Shown: positions 8,883 through 17,464, counted from the first letter of the stretch. The stretch is 46,904 bases of DNA from Helicobacter sp. 13S00401-1 (GCF_002272925.1 NZ_MLAR01000013.1:1-46904), one strand, 5' to 3'. Made by a program: numbers and translations. The notes: generated by a model not told the origin, from the letters alone.

Positions 8883-9380
8883 ATGGAAGATTTAAAAGAG
8901 TACAACCTAAGCGAAAACGAACTAAATGATTTACAATTTGCAAACATCTACACCAACAAAGGTGTTATAAAACTAAAACTTTTTCCTGAAAGTGCGCCAA
9001 ACACAGTGGCAAACTTTGCAGACCTAGCAAAAAAAGGCTTTTATAATAATCTAAAATTCCACCGCGTGATTCCTGGCTTTATGGCACAAGGCGGCTGTCC
9101 TCATGGAACTGGCACAGGAGGCCCGGGCTATAGGATTAAATGCGAACTAAAAGGAAACCCAGTTAAACATCTAAGAGGCACTATCTCTATGGCCCATGCA
9201 GGACGCGATACAGGCGGCAGTCAGTTTTTTATCTGCTTTGTGCCTTGTCCTCACTTAGATGGCGAGCACACTGCTTTTGGACGCATAGATCCAAAAGATG
9301 AAGCAAGCCTTAAAGTTTTAGATTCTATAAAACAAGGCGACACCATAGAAAAAGTAGAAATCCTAAAAGAAGAAGCCTAG
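8883..9380 (+). CDS. ppiA: Peptidyl-prolyl cis-trans isomerase, cyclophilin type
   Basis: A 165-residue cyclophilin that catalyses cis-trans isomerisation of Xaa-Pro bonds during protein folding. The family core is intact: [13 protein letters not shown] (residues ~59-71, with the catalytic Arg after His), [11 protein letters not shown], then [16 protein letters not shown] (~104-119) and [11 protein letters not shown] (~125-135). There is no signal peptide, so a cytoplasmic enzyme is likely. The PpiA/PpiB naming varies between species. An AAAAGG ribosome site precedes the ATG. It ends 2 bp before ileS, so the two are co-transcribed. Confidence 0.93.
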   Translation: MEDLKEYNLSENELNDLQFANIYTNKGVIKLKLFPESAPNTVANFADLAKKGFYNNLKFHRVIPGFMAQGGCPHGTGTGGPGYRIKCELKGNPVKHLRGTISMAHAGRDTGGSQFFICFVPCPHLDGEHTAFGRIDPKDEASLKVLDSIKQGDTIEKVEILKEEA

Positions 9381-9382
9381 TC

Positions 9383-12145
9383 ATGAGCGAAAAAATCGAT
9401 TATAAAGATAGTTTAATCCTCCCAAAAACTAACTTCCCTATGAAGGGAAGCCTCCCTCAAAATGAACCTCTAGTTTATAAAAAGTGGGATGGCTATGCCT
9501 ACAAAAAGATGCAAGAACTTAGAAAAGACGCTAAGACAGAGTTTAATATCATCGATGGCCCTCCTTATGCAAACGGTCATTTGCACATAGGCCATGCGTT
9601 AAATAAGATCTTAAAAGACTGTATAGTAAAAATCCACTACTTTAATAACGAACGCATAAAATACACTCTAGGCTGGGACTGCCACGGGCTGCCTATAGAA
9701 CAAAAAGTAGATTCCTTACTTCAAGAAGAGAAAAAAACTGTGAGTAAAACTCAAATGCGTGAGCTTTGCAGAGAGCATGCTAGTAAGTTTGTAGAGATAC
9801 AAAAAGAAGAGTTTAAGTCTCTTGGCGTTATAGGCAACTATGAAAAAGCTTATAAGACTATGGATTATAAGTTTGAAGCTGATATCTATAGAGTGCTTAT
9901 AGAGCTTACAAAAAAGGGGCTTTTAGCACAAAGAAGCAAGCCAATTTACTGGAGTTGGGCGGCAAGAAGTGCGCTAGCTGATGCAGAAGTTGAGTATAAA
10001 CCTAAAAAGTCTAACTCAGTTTATGTAAGCTTTAAGTTGGATGAAGATTCTAAAAGGAAGCTTGATTTAAAACAAGATGCAAGCTTTATCATCTGGACTA
10101 CTACTCCTTGGACTTTGCCAAGCAATGAAGCTATAGCTTTAGCCGAAGATGAAGCCTACACTTTAACAGAAGATGGTTATATAGTAGCTAGTAAGCTTTA
10201 TTCTAGTCTTTTAGAAAAAGGCATAGTTAAGGGTACTAAAGTAAAAGAGTTAGATTCTAAGTCTTTAGAAAATCTAAAAGCTATAAACCCGCTAAATGAC
10301 AAAGAAAGCCTAATAGTACTAGGAAGCCACGTAAGTATGAATGAAGGAACTGGTGCTGTACACACTGCCCCAGGGCATGGTGAAGATGACTACTATGTGT
10401 GCTTAAGATACAGCTTGCCTGTCATCATGGCAGTGGATGATAATGGCTGTTTTGATACTCAAGTTAAGTCTTTAAAACTTTTTAGAGATGATGTAGTAGA
10501 TGAGTTTGTAGGCATGCATATCTATAAGGCTGAAAAGAAAATCTTAGAGCTTTTAGGAGCATCTCTTTTAAATCACACTGAGATAACCCACTCCTACCCT
10601 CACTGCTGGCGTACTAATAAGCCAGTGATTTATAGAGCTACTACTCAGTGGTTTATCTTAATGGATGAGCCTTTTATGGATGGCAAGACTTTAAGGGAGG
10701 TTTCACTTGATGCACTAAATGGTGTTAGATTCTATCCTGCTAGTGGGGAAAACCGTCTTAGGACTATGATAGAAAATAGGCCTGATTGGTGTATCTCAAG
10801 GCAAAGATCTTGGGGTGTGCCTATAGCTTTTTTTATAGATAAAAACACCAAAAAACCACTTTTAGACTTAGAAGTGCTTAATCATATAGCTGATATCTTT
10901 GAAAAAGAAGGTACTAATGCTTGGTGGAGTTACGAGATAAAAGACTTGCTTCCAGATTCTTATAAGCACTTAGAGGCTAACTTAGAAAAAAGCATGCACA
11001 TACTTGATGTATGGTTTGATAGTGGGAGTGTATGGCATGCCACGCAGGATAAAAACTATGACGCAGGCAAATATCCAGCCAGCCTTTATCTTGAAGGAAG
11101 TGACCAACATAGAGGCTGGTTTCAAAGCTCTTTGATATTAAGCTCTGCCCTAAATGGAATCTCACCTTTTAAAACGCTTTTAACCCATGGTTTTACTCTT
11201 GATGAAAAGGGTGAAAAGATGAGTAAGTCTAAAGGTAACGTCATAGCCCCAGAAACAGTGTCTAAGACTTTGGGTAGTGAGATAATAAGACTTTGGGTAG
11301 GCTTAGCTGACTATCAAGGCGATATTAGAATCTCAAATAACATCTTAAAGCAAGTTAGTGATAACTATCTTAAGATTAGAAACACTTTACGCTTTTTACT
11401 AGCTAATACTGAAGGATTAAATGAGCTTCATTTAGATCATCTAAGCGATGTAGATAAATGGATACTAAGTCGTGCAAATGCTACTTTTGAAAGCGTTTGG
11501 GAAAGCTTTTTAAACTATGACTTTTCAAAAGCCTTTCAGATTCTAAATGCCTTTATAACAGTAGATCTTAGTGGAATCTACCTTGATATATGTAAAGATA
11601 GTTTGTATTGTGATAACTCTACATCTTTTAAAAGACTAGCTATCCAAAGTGGTATGTGCCTTATAGCTAGGCGTATGCTTTTTACTTTAGCACCATTTTT
11701 AACCTACACTGTTAATGAAGCCCTAGAGTACGCAACTCCTTTAGTTAAAAATAACGCTAGTGATGTTTTTTCTATCACTAAACAAGAGCTAGACTATGAA
11801 CTTACAGATAGTTTGCAAGCTAAGTTTGATATCTTACTTAAGGCTAGGATGCTTTTTAATGAAGGTGTTGATGTTTTGAAAAAAGATAAGCTTGTTAAAT
11901 CAAGTCTTGAACTAAGTGTGGAATCTAACTACGCCCAGGGGGATTTAGAAGAGTTTTTGATGACTTCAAAGTTTAATAAAGACGCTAACTCTACGCCACT
12001 TTTTAGTTTTGATATAGATGGTCTAAACTTTAAAGTACATAAAGCTAGTCTTCATAAGTGCCCAAGATGTTGGCAGTTTAACGCTTCAAGTGAAGATGAG
12101 CTCTGCCCAAGATGCCAGAAGGTGATTAGAAACTGTACTTTATAA
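9383..12145 (+). CDS. ileS: Isoleucyl-tRNA synthetase
   Basis: A 920-residue class I aminoacyl-tRNA synthetase that charges tRNA-Ile and edits misactivated valine. The HIGH signature is HLHIGHA within PYANGHLHIGHALNK (residues ~61-75). The editing (CP1) domain includes FIIWTTTPWTLPSNEA (~231-246), and KMSKS lies in DEKGEKMSKSKGNVI (~607-621). The C-terminal zinc site is formed by CPRCW and CPRCQ, as in bacterial IleRS. Length is normal for the bacterial-type enzyme. It follows the cyclophilin gene by 2 bp. No terminator-like hairpin follows directly; a repeat-rich gene-free stretch does. Confidence 0.97.
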   Translation: MSEKIDYKDSLILPKTNFPMKGSLPQNEPLVYKKWDGYAYKKMQELRKDAKTEFNIIDGPPYANGHLHIGHALNKILKDCIVKIHYFNNERIKYTLGWDCHGLPIEQKVDSLLQEEKKTVSKTQMRELCREHASKFVEIQKEEFKSLGVIGNYEKAYKTMDYKFEADIYRVLIELTKKGLLAQRSKPIYWSWAARSALADAEVEYKPKKSNSVYVSFKLDEDSKRKLDLKQDASFIIWTTTPWTLPSNEAIALAEDEAYTLTEDGYIVASKLYSSLLEKGIVKGTKVKELDSKSLENLKAINPLNDKESLIVLGSHVSMNEGTGAVHTAPGHGEDDYYVCLRYSLPVIMAVDDNGCFDTQVKSLKLFRDDVVDEFVGMHIYKAEKKILELLGASLLNHTEITHSYPHCWRTNKPVIYRATTQWFILMDEPFMDGKTLREVSLDALNGVRFYPASGENRLRTMIENRPDWCISRQRSWGVPIAFFIDKNTKKPLLDLEVLNHIADIFEKEGTNAWWSYEIKDLLPDSYKHLEANLEKSMHILDVWFDSGSVWHATQDKNYDAGKYPASLYLEGSDQHRGWFQSSLILSSALNGISPFKTLLTHGFTLDEKGEKMSKSKGNVIAPETVSKTLGSEIIRLWVGLADYQGDIRISNNILKQVSDNYLKIRNTLRFLLANTEGLNELHLDHLSDVDKWILSRANATFESVWESFLNYDFSKAFQILNAFITVDLSGIYLDICKDSLYCDNSTSFKRLAIQSGMCLIARRMLFTLAPFLTYTVNEALEYATPLVKNNASDVFSITKQELDYELTDSLQAKFDILLKARMLFNEGVDVLKKDKLVKSSLELSVESNYAQGDLEEFLMTSKFNKDANSTPLFSFDIDGLNFKVHKASLHKCPRCWQFNASSEDELCPRCQKVIRNCTL

Positions 12146-12189
12146 GATATTGTATTTAATAGGCAAGATTACTCTTTTTATAATCTTTG

Positions 12190-12365
12190 CAACCTGTCAT
12201 TGTGAAGGGCGTGTAAAACGCCCTGTGGCAATTTTATGTGTGACAAGCACTTAAGTTTTTTGTTGCGAAATCTACTTTAATAAATTTCTATTCTTTTGGC
12301 AAGAAGGGAGAGAAGGCCTATCTTAAAGCTAGGCGGTCTCCTTATCCCTCTAATTTTTTTACAAA
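12190..12365 (+). repeat. Dispersed intergenic repeat, module 1 (copy A)
   Basis: Shares an ordered set of words with 17170-17345: GTCATT..GAAGGG, TGTGGCAATTTT, AGCACTTAAGTTTT, TTGC.AAATCTACTTT, TAAATTT, CTTTTGGCAAG and CTCCTTATCCC/CCCCTTATCCC. I judge it roughly 70-75% identical by eye. The hairpin perfect in copy B is degenerate here. Confidence 0.7.
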
Positions 12366-12486
12366 ATATTACCCCTTAAGTCCTCGTCACACGCTTAGTT
12401 TTACTAATGTAAAAACCCAAAAGCAGAATATACAGCTTACCACGTCAGCACTTCATGTCTCCTTGCAATGACAGAGCGTTAGCTTA

Positions 12487-12530
12487 CTTGAAAACGAAGT
12501 TTCCTTGAAAACGTTAGTTTCCTTGAAAAA
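12487..12530 (-). repeat. Short tandem repeat array, AAGGAAACTTCGTTTTC type
   Basis: About 2.5 units of a 17-bp repeat read on the minus strand (TTTTCAAGGAAACTTCG and a variant ending TAACG). It faces the array at 12821-12876, so the two form long inverted arms around the module-2 copy. Confidence 0.7.
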
Positions 12531-12534
12531 GGGG

Positions 12535-12785
12535 CTTACCCCCCCCTCACTCCTGCAAAGCCTGCAAAAGCATAAGTTTCTTTGAAACAAGTATAGTTGC
12601 TTATAGTAACTAGGACTTTCTTCTTTATTTCTTTCTTTTAGGAGAGCTTTTTTTAGCGTGAGTTAAGGGGAAGGGCCTTGGCACATTTCCGTTTTCTAGT
12701 AAAAATCATGCGTTCACATCGCACTACTGCTCACTTTTTTTTGTGATTTTTGTCAGCACGAAACAAAGCAAGCCAACAAGTACAT
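12535..12785 (-). repeat. Dispersed intergenic repeat, module 2 (copy A, inverted)
   Basis: Read on the minus strand it matches 17465-17715 and in part 45140-45300: GCTTTGTTTCGTG, CAAAAATC, a GC-containing spacer, GATTTTT, TAGAAA.CGGAAATG, GCCAAGGCCCT.CCCCTT, CTCACGC.AAAAAA, GTTTCAAAGAA.CTTA.GCTTT and GCAGG.TTTGC.GGAGT. Not coding. Confidence 0.7.
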
Positions 12786-12820
12786 TTTAATGGAATAGTT
12801 ACGTATATATAATTTTTTAT

Positions 12821-12876
12821 TTTCAAGGAAACTTCGTTTTCAAGGAAACTAGCGTTTTCAAGAAAGCTTCGCTTTG
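12821..12876 (+). repeat. Short tandem repeat array, AAGGAAACTTCGTTTTC type
   Basis: Three units (TTTTCAAGGAAACTTCG, then TTTTCAAGGAAACTAGCG, then TTTTCAAGAAAGCTTCG) with a 17-18 bp period. Same family as 12487-12530, 17540-17577 and 45202-45255. Confidence 0.75.
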
Positions 12877-13017
12877 TTTAAAGAAAAATATATAGATAAA
12901 AAGTATAAAAAAAGAAAGTATTAGAATAAAGATTTAGTTAATAGCGTAAAGAGATTAAAGCTGCATATGCTATAAGATCTACTTTCTATAGTTTTATAGC
13001 AAGCAAGCTTAGTCTCT

Positions 13018-14484
13018 TTAGGTCTTACAAAGACTACGTTTTCTACTAACAAAGCGTAGCCTTCTATGAAGCTTAGGTATCCACGTACCCTTATTAAACG
13101 CAAAGTGGAAAAATATAAATCTAATATAAGTTTCAACACATATAATGACATATAAGATATACACGCTTAATCCTAGGTGTATGCAAATATACATGGGCAA
13201 AAGTCTTAAGATAGTAATACTTGAGATATTAATCATTAAAGGGACATTAGTCTTACCTGCCCCACGAAGCGCCCCATCATAAACAAAACAACAAATTAGC
13301 GGTACTTGAGAAAGTCCAACAGCTATTAGATAATACATCCCAGAATGTATAGCAACTGCATCATGGCTTATAAAGATAAGAGTAAGAAAGTAGCCAAAGA
13401 TAGCCAAAAGCAAGCCTATAGTCCCCATAACACTTGAAGCTATAATCAAACAAAGCCTTACATACTCTTTAGCATAAGCTATCTTTTTAGCCCCTAAACT
13501 TTGCCCCATCAAAGCCATAGCAGCTACCATAAAGCCAAATCCAGGCACAAAAGAAAAGCTTTCAACCCTAGTGCCAACTTGGAATCCTGTAACTATACTA
13601 TCTCCATAGCCTGAGACAAACTTTAGGATAATACTTATACTTACAAGCGTATAAAGTCTTTCTATACCTGTAGGTATACCTATCTTTAAACCATGTTTTA
13701 AATAGTAGAAGTTAAAACTAGGTCTTAGTTTTAATAAGATCTTTTTCCTTGTAGTAATAAGCGTTAAAAGTATAAGGCTTTCAAGGTAGGAGATTCCAAC
13801 TGTTACAAAAGCTGCTGCTTCCATACCAAACTTAGGCATACCAAAACCACCAGTGATAAAAGTATAGTTTAATAACACACTTAAGATAGTAACTCCTATC
13901 TTTATCATAAAAGGCTTTCTAGTATCTCCAAGGGCTGCAAAGCTTGAGATCATAACATTTTTTGTCATAAGGGCTGGGAAGATAAAAACTGTGACTGAGA
14001 GATAGTAAACACCAAGATTAGTTATTCTATCACCTAAATTAAGCCATGAAAAATAGTAGTAAGATCCAAAGTGGGCTACAAGGGCTGTAGGTATGGAAAA
14101 AAGTATGGCTGAAAAGAACATAACTGAAAAGATAGTTTTTATCTTAGTATAGTCCCTTGCGCCAAAAGCACGAGATATCTGAGCATTTGCAGCGATATAA
14201 AGTATAGAAACTACAGGATAAAAAAGCACTAAATAGCCAGTTGAAATACTGACACTTGCTACATACTCATTACCAAGTGCACCTATAAAAAAAAGGGCTA
14301 TAGACATATCTAATACATCAAGACCACTTTGTAAACCACTAGGCAGTGCTATATTAAGTATGCGCCCTATTCTAAATCTAGTCTTAGATCTAGCCTTACC
14401 TTTTAGCTTGCTATCAAGTACTGGTATAGCTTCAGAGATGGCTTTAGGGGTGCTAGATCTTTGATGATCAGGGTCGTTATTCAT
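13018..14484 (-). CDS. MATE-family efflux transporter
   Basis: A 488-residue polytopic inner-membrane protein with about twelve predicted membrane segments. It has the two-fold MATE architecture: a first half starting LNIALPSGLQSGLDVLDM and a second half starting GLKIGIPTGIERLYTL (residues ~265-280). The segment AAMALMGQSLGAKK (~322-335) matches a conserved MATE motif. MATE proteins export cationic drugs or metabolites using Na+ or H+ gradients. An unusual polar N-terminal extension of ~40 residues precedes the first helix. Its ATG overlaps the methyltransferase stop by 4 bp, so it is the last gene of the acidic protein-aguB-methyltransferase-MATE operon. Polyamine-related export is a guess from context only. 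Confidence 0.88.
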   Translation of the reverse strand: MNNDPDHQRSSTPKAISEAIPVLDSKLKGKARSKTRFRIGRILNIALPSGLQSGLDVLDMSIALFFIGALGNEYVASVSISTGYLVLFYPVVSILYIAANAQISRAFGARDYTKIKTIFSVMFFSAILFSIPTALVAHFGSYYYFSWLNLGDRITNLGVYYLSVTVFIFPALMTKNVMISSFAALGDTRKPFMIKIGVTILSVLLNYTFITGGFGMPKFGMEAAAFVTVGISYLESLILLTLITTRKKILLKLRPSFNFYYLKHGLKIGIPTGIERLYTLVSISIILKFVSGYGDSIVTGFQVGTRVESFSFVPGFGFMVAAMALMGQSLGAKKIAYAKEYVRLCLIIASSVMGTIGLLLAIFGYFLTLIFISHDAVAIHSGMYYLIAVGLSQVPLICCFVYDGALRGAGKTNVPLMINISSITILRLLPMYICIHLGLSVYILYVIICVETYIRFIFFHFAFNKGTWIPKLHRRLRFVSRKRSLCKT

Positions 14485-15077
14485 AAAATGCGCCTTGCTA
14501 TGACCCTAATAGTCCTTTTTTCTTCACTCTCATTTACATAGTCTTTATGAAGTATCTCAAAGTCACTTAGGTAGGTTAGTAGCTCATCAACATCTAAGTA
14601 GTGATCTGTATTTTTATCTTCACTTAGTCTTTCAAAACTTTCATAGATAAAGATTCCATTTTGCTTAACTAAAGAGCGTAAGTTTTTTAGTATGCCCCTA
14701 TTAAGATAGAAAAACTTCATCACAAGATCATACTCTTCATTAGCCTCAAAGTTTTCTAAGTCAGCACAGACTAAATTTACTTTATGGCTACTATACTCTT
14801 TAGCTTTTAGTAAGGCTTCTAGTTTACTAAGTGCTACTTCTGATATATCAACACAGGTTAGATTAAGCTTTCTTGAAGACATAAGCTTTAAAGAGTGCCT
14901 ACCAGTCCCGCAGGCTATATCTAGTACTTTTAGCCTTTCTTTACTTTCTTGTTTTTCTAAAAATGGTAAGGCTAGATCTAGCAAGACACTAGATTCTAAA
15001 ACCATATCATTACTTGCATACTTACTATCCCACCTAAGCTTATCTTGCACACTCAAAGCCCTAACCTCTAAAAGCAA
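14481..15077 (-). CDS. SAM-dependent methyltransferase (class I, TehB/Methyltransf_11-like)
   Basis: A 198-residue class I methyltransferase. Motif I is VLDIACGTGRHSLKLM (residues ~49-64), followed by an acidic residue at the end of strand beta-2 (LTCVDISEVALSKLEAL), then NLVCADLENF and EEYDLVMKFFYLNR. The first ~15 residues (VQDKLRWDSKYA) match the start of TehB-like proteins. The substrate is not identifiable. It overlaps aguB upstream by 17 bp and the MATE gene downstream by 4 bp. In related Campylobacterota such proteins are usually annotated only as methyltransferases. Confidence 0.85.
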   Translation of the reverse strand: MLLEVRALSVQDKLRWDSKYASNDMVLESSVLLDLALPFLEKQESKERLKVLDIACGTGRHSLKLMSSRKLNLTCVDISEVALSKLEALLKAKEYSSHKVNLVCADLENFEANEEYDLVMKFFYLNRGILKNLRSLVKQNGIFIYESFERLSEDKNTDHYLDVDELLTYLSDFEILHKDYVNESEEKRTIRVIARRIL

Positions 15078-15996
15078 AACGTTTTAATAAATCAGAATAA
15101 GCATCTATACGTCTATCACGTAAAAATGGCCATATATTTCTTATACGCTCTATCTCACCCATATCTAATCTAGCCTCTAATATACCTTCTTGTTTAGAAT
15201 CTAGCCTTCCTAGAATCTCTCCTTGTGGTGAGGCTATAAAGCTATTGCCAAAAAAATCTATGCCTTCTTTATCGCTTTTAGATTTTTCTAAGGCTTCTTT
15301 ACTAGGATTAAATATAACACTTAAGCTTTCGCCTTCTTTTCCAACTCGGTTTATGCTTACTACATAGATTCCATTAGCTATGGCATGGCTTCTTTGCATA
15401 CTCACCCACGCATCTATCTGCCTAGCTCTTTCGTCTTCATCTTCACTAAAAAGTGAGCCTATAGCGGTAGGATAGATTAAGATCTCAGCACCATTTAATG
15501 CCATAATCCTTGCTGCTTCTGGATACCATTGATCCCAGCAAACTAAGATTCCAAGTCTACCTACACTAGTATTAATTGGCCTAAAGCCAGAATCTTTTTC
15601 TTGCTCTCCGGGAGTAAAGTAGTACTTCTCATAAAAGTTGTTATCATCAGGTATATGCATCTTTTTATAAGTACCAGCTATCTTGCCATCTTTTTCAAAC
15701 ACTACAGCAGTGTTATGATAAAGACCTGGAGCTCTTTGTTCAAAAAGACTAGTTACTAACACTATCTTTAAGCTTTTAGCTAGGTCACTAAAAAATGCCA
15801 CTTGTGTATCAAAACTATGCGCATACTCAAAGTTACGCAAATCTTGGGCTTGACAAAAGTAGTGGTTAGTATGCAACTCTTGAAGACATACTAACTCAGC
15901 ACTACTTGCAGCCTTCTTTATAGCATAGGCTGTCTTTTCTAACTGTTTTTCACCTTTAAAGCTTTCTTGTATAAGGGCTATTTTTATAGTACGCAT
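15061..15996 (-). CDS. aguB: N-carbamoylputrescine amidohydrolase (nitrilase superfamily)
   Basis: A 311-residue carbon-nitrogen hydrolase with the full Glu-Lys-Cys triad: E40 in LVCLQELHTN, K112 in TYKKMHIPDD and C153 in GILVCWDQWYPE. The HIPDDNNFYEKYYFTPGE segment and the QWYPEAAR motif are characteristic of AguB, which converts N-carbamoylputrescine to putrescine, CO2 and ammonia, the last step of the agmatine route to polyamines. Length is close to the family norm (~290). It lies 11 bp downstream of a small acidic gene and is coupled to the methyltransferase by overlap. Cytoplasmic. Confidence 0.92.
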   Translation of the reverse strand: MRTIKIALIQESFKGEKQLEKTAYAIKKAASSAELVCLQELHTNHYFCQAQDLRNFEYAHSFDTQVAFFSDLAKSLKIVLVTSLFEQRAPGLYHNTAVVFEKDGKIAGTYKKMHIPDDNNFYEKYYFTPGEQEKDSGFRPINTSVGRLGILVCWDQWYPEAARIMALNGAEILIYPTAIGSLFSEDEDERARQIDAWVSMQRSHAIANGIYVVSINRVGKEGESLSVIFNPSKEALEKSKSDKEGIDFFGNSFIASPQGEILGRLDSKQEGILEARLDMGEIERIRNIWPFLRDRRIDAYSDLLKRFAFRG

Positions 15997-16007
15997 GTTT
16001 GTTCTTT

Positions 16008-16148
16008 TTACTCATCACTTTCTTCATCATAGAGATCATAGTCATCTTCATCATACTGGAATCCTACTTCATCCCCTAGTCCATCATCTTCTTCTTCAAA
16101 GTCTTCTTCATAGTAGTCGTAATCGTCTTCAAAATCATCATCTGACAT
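16008..16148 (-). CDS. Small, extremely acidic protein (46 aa)
   Basis: A 46-codon ORF starting MSDDDFEDDYDYYEED and ending YDEESDE. I count 16 Asp and 11 Glu (27 of 46), six Tyr, three Phe, and no Lys, Arg, His or Cys. An AAAGGAG ribosome site lies 6 bp before the ATG, which is strong support for translation. The stop is 11 bp before aguB on the same strand, making this the first gene of that operon. There is no signal peptide or membrane segment. I do not recognise a family. Possible roles such as nucleic-acid mimicry or polycation (for example polyamine) binding are speculation. Confidence 0.75.
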   Translation of the reverse strand: MSDDDFEDDYDYYEEDFEEEDDGLGDEVGFQYDEDDYDLYDEESDE

Positions 16149-16246
16149 GCCATACTCCTTTAAAAATAAACTGCTTCCAAATTATATAATTTTTCTCATA
16201 ATAACTATGAAATCAATAGTATAGAGAAATATGAATTTATCTTGAT

Positions 16247-16264
16247 TTGGGTATTAGATTTGCT
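16247..16264 (+). promoter_or_regulatory. Possible sigma-54-like promoter element (weak)
   Basis: TTGGGTATTAGATTTGCT contains GG-N10-GC (GG at 16250-16251, GC at 16262-16263), with a good TTTGCT -12 half. The -24 half is poor: G replaces the usual T before GG, and TA follows instead of CA. It lies about 40 bp before the start of the unknown gene at 16304. Confidence 0.25.
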
Positions 16265-16303
16265 TATATAGATAAAGATTAGAAATCTTTAAGAGATGGG
16301 GAT

Positions 16304-16879
16304 ATGATGTCAGACTTAAATAACATTTCACTAGACTTATATAACAAAAACACACTCTACATAAAAAGACAAAATATAAAAAGCTCTAACAGCGAGGCAA
16401 GGGCTAAAAGCGAAGGCGCTTCACTAGAAAGTGCATCTTTTAAGACTAAAGTAGAAAGTGCTCCTGCAACAAAAAGCACATCAAACCTAGCAGAAGTCAT
16501 ACTTGATGAAAAAAGTATCCCTAGGCAAACTTATGGCTTAAATATATTAGAGTTAATGAGCGATAAAGAATATAGTGCATGGATAAAAGCAACGCTTAAT
16601 CTAAACGATGGAGAAAAACTCCTAGCCGCACAAAAGCTTTATCAACTAGCAGATATGGATAAGTTAAGGGAAAAAAGCAAGCTTAATAAGCCTGAAACAA
16701 GCCACTTAGAATCTAAAACTAGCCTAGATTCCAAAAATCCTAATGAGACTGATACGCCCTTTATAATTAATGCTAATAAGCTAAATGGTATCAAAATGTT
16801 TAACGCGCATAATGACTTTGTGCAACGTTATGTTAACGCCTACTCTAACTTAGAACAAAACATAAACATTAACAGCTAA
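16304..16879 (+). CDS. Hypothetical soluble protein (191 aa)
   Basis: I do not recognise a family. The protein has no signal peptide or membrane segment. Residues ~1-70 are Ser/Lys/Ala-rich and probably disordered. A more ordered helical section follows (LNILELMSDKEYSAWIKATL and LLAAQKLYQLADMDKLREKS, about residues 82-130). A polar linker then leads to a C-terminal helix (GIKMFNAHNDFVQRYVNAYS). Two adjacent ATGs (16304 and 16307) follow a GGGGAT ribosome site. It is a single gene, divergent from the aguB operon. A weak sigma-54-like element upstream hints at a flagellar-linked gene, but nothing else supports that. Confidence 0.7.
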   Translation: MMSDLNNISLDLYNKNTLYIKRQNIKSSNSEARAKSEGASLESASFKTKVESAPATKSTSNLAEVILDEKSIPRQTYGLNILELMSDKEYSAWIKATLNLNDGEKLLAAQKLYQLADMDKLREKSKLNKPETSHLESKTSLDSKNPNETDTPFIINANKLNGIKMFNAHNDFVQRYVNAYSNLEQNININS

Positions 16880-17061
16880 GAGCTTTTACTAGCTTAGAGG
16901 CTTTGTTATCTTAACTTAAGCATGCTTGTCTTAAATACTCAAAAACTATAAGTAGCTAGGCTTAAAGTTAAGTAAAGTTTTACTATTTACTTGCCTTAGG
17001 GCTTTTATGAAAATAGTAGTCTTTGACATAACAACGTGATATTTAAAAAATGATCAACTTT

Positions 17062-17079
17062 ATAGAATCTAGATTCTAT
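17062..17079. repeat. Palindrome of two TAGAWTCTA words
   Basis: ATAGAATCT followed directly by AGATTCTAT, a perfect 18-bp palindrome. No coding sequence adjoins it, and it is not followed by a T-run. Confidence 0.8.
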
Positions 17080-17169
17080 CTTCCCTACTTAAAAACTGCC
17101 ATATTGCTAATTTTACCTTTCCCTAACGCATCGTTTTTAATGGGTAGTATTACTTTTTCTTGCGATCTT

Positions 17170-17345
17170 TGTAATCTATCATTACGAAGGGTATAAAACT
17201 CCTTGTGGCAATTTTGTGCAAAGCACTTAAGTTTTCTATTGCAAAATCTACTTTTATAAATTTAAAGCTTTTGGCAAGGGGGATAAGGGGACTTATATTG
17301 AGCCAGGCAGTCCCCTTATCCCCCTTGCCTAACCCCCGTAGTCCC
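17170..17345 (+). repeat. Dispersed intergenic repeat, module 1 (copy B)
   Basis: Second copy of the module at 12190-12365, in the same orientation. It ends in a perfect 21-bp inverted repeat. Confidence 0.7.
17273..17329. repeat. Perfect 21-bp-stem hairpin
   Basis: Arm 17273-17293 (GGCAAGGGGGATAAG then GGGACT) is exactly complementary to arm 17309-17329 (AGTCCCC then TTATCCCCCTTGCC), with a 15-nt loop. It is far more G+C-rich than its surroundings and not followed by a T-run, so it is not a standard terminator. Confidence 0.85.
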
Positions 17346-17464
17346 CCCCGCAGGCTTGTTTTTGTTAGTACGAAAAGAAAGGCTATGCATATAAGAATAA
17401 CCGCATCGTAATAACAATATAAAAAACTATAGACTTATAGAAATACAAACTACTTCTATAAAAT

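Larger units (their letters stand above)
12146..13017. other. Gene-free, repeat-rich stretch (872 bp)
   Basis: No credible gene. It contains copy A of two dispersed repeat modules, two arrays of a short AAGGAAACTTCG-type repeat in opposite orientation, a CCCCCCCC run (12539-12546), and the 3' flank of the MATE operon. In that flank, TAAAGAGATTAAAGC (about 12952-12966) can pair imperfectly with GCTTAGTCTCTTTA (about 13007-13020), a possible terminator. Confidence 0.7.

Noticed and set aside
10977-11165. Minus-strand frame inside ileS
   Set aside because: Shadow of a highly conserved synthetase gene.
12539-12546. C8 tract as a contingency locus
   Set aside because: Lies inside a non-coding repeat with no adjoining frame or promoter that its length could switch.
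12487-12876. CRISPR array
   Set aside because: The short repeats are about 17 bp, imperfect, adjoin without unique spacers, and no cas gene is nearby.
15995-16189. His-rich plus-strand frame (FLHHRDHSHLHH)
   Set aside because: It is the antisense of the small acidic gene (GAT/GAA codons read backwards as ATC/TTC in another frame). The minus-strand frame has the proper ribosome site and stop spacing.
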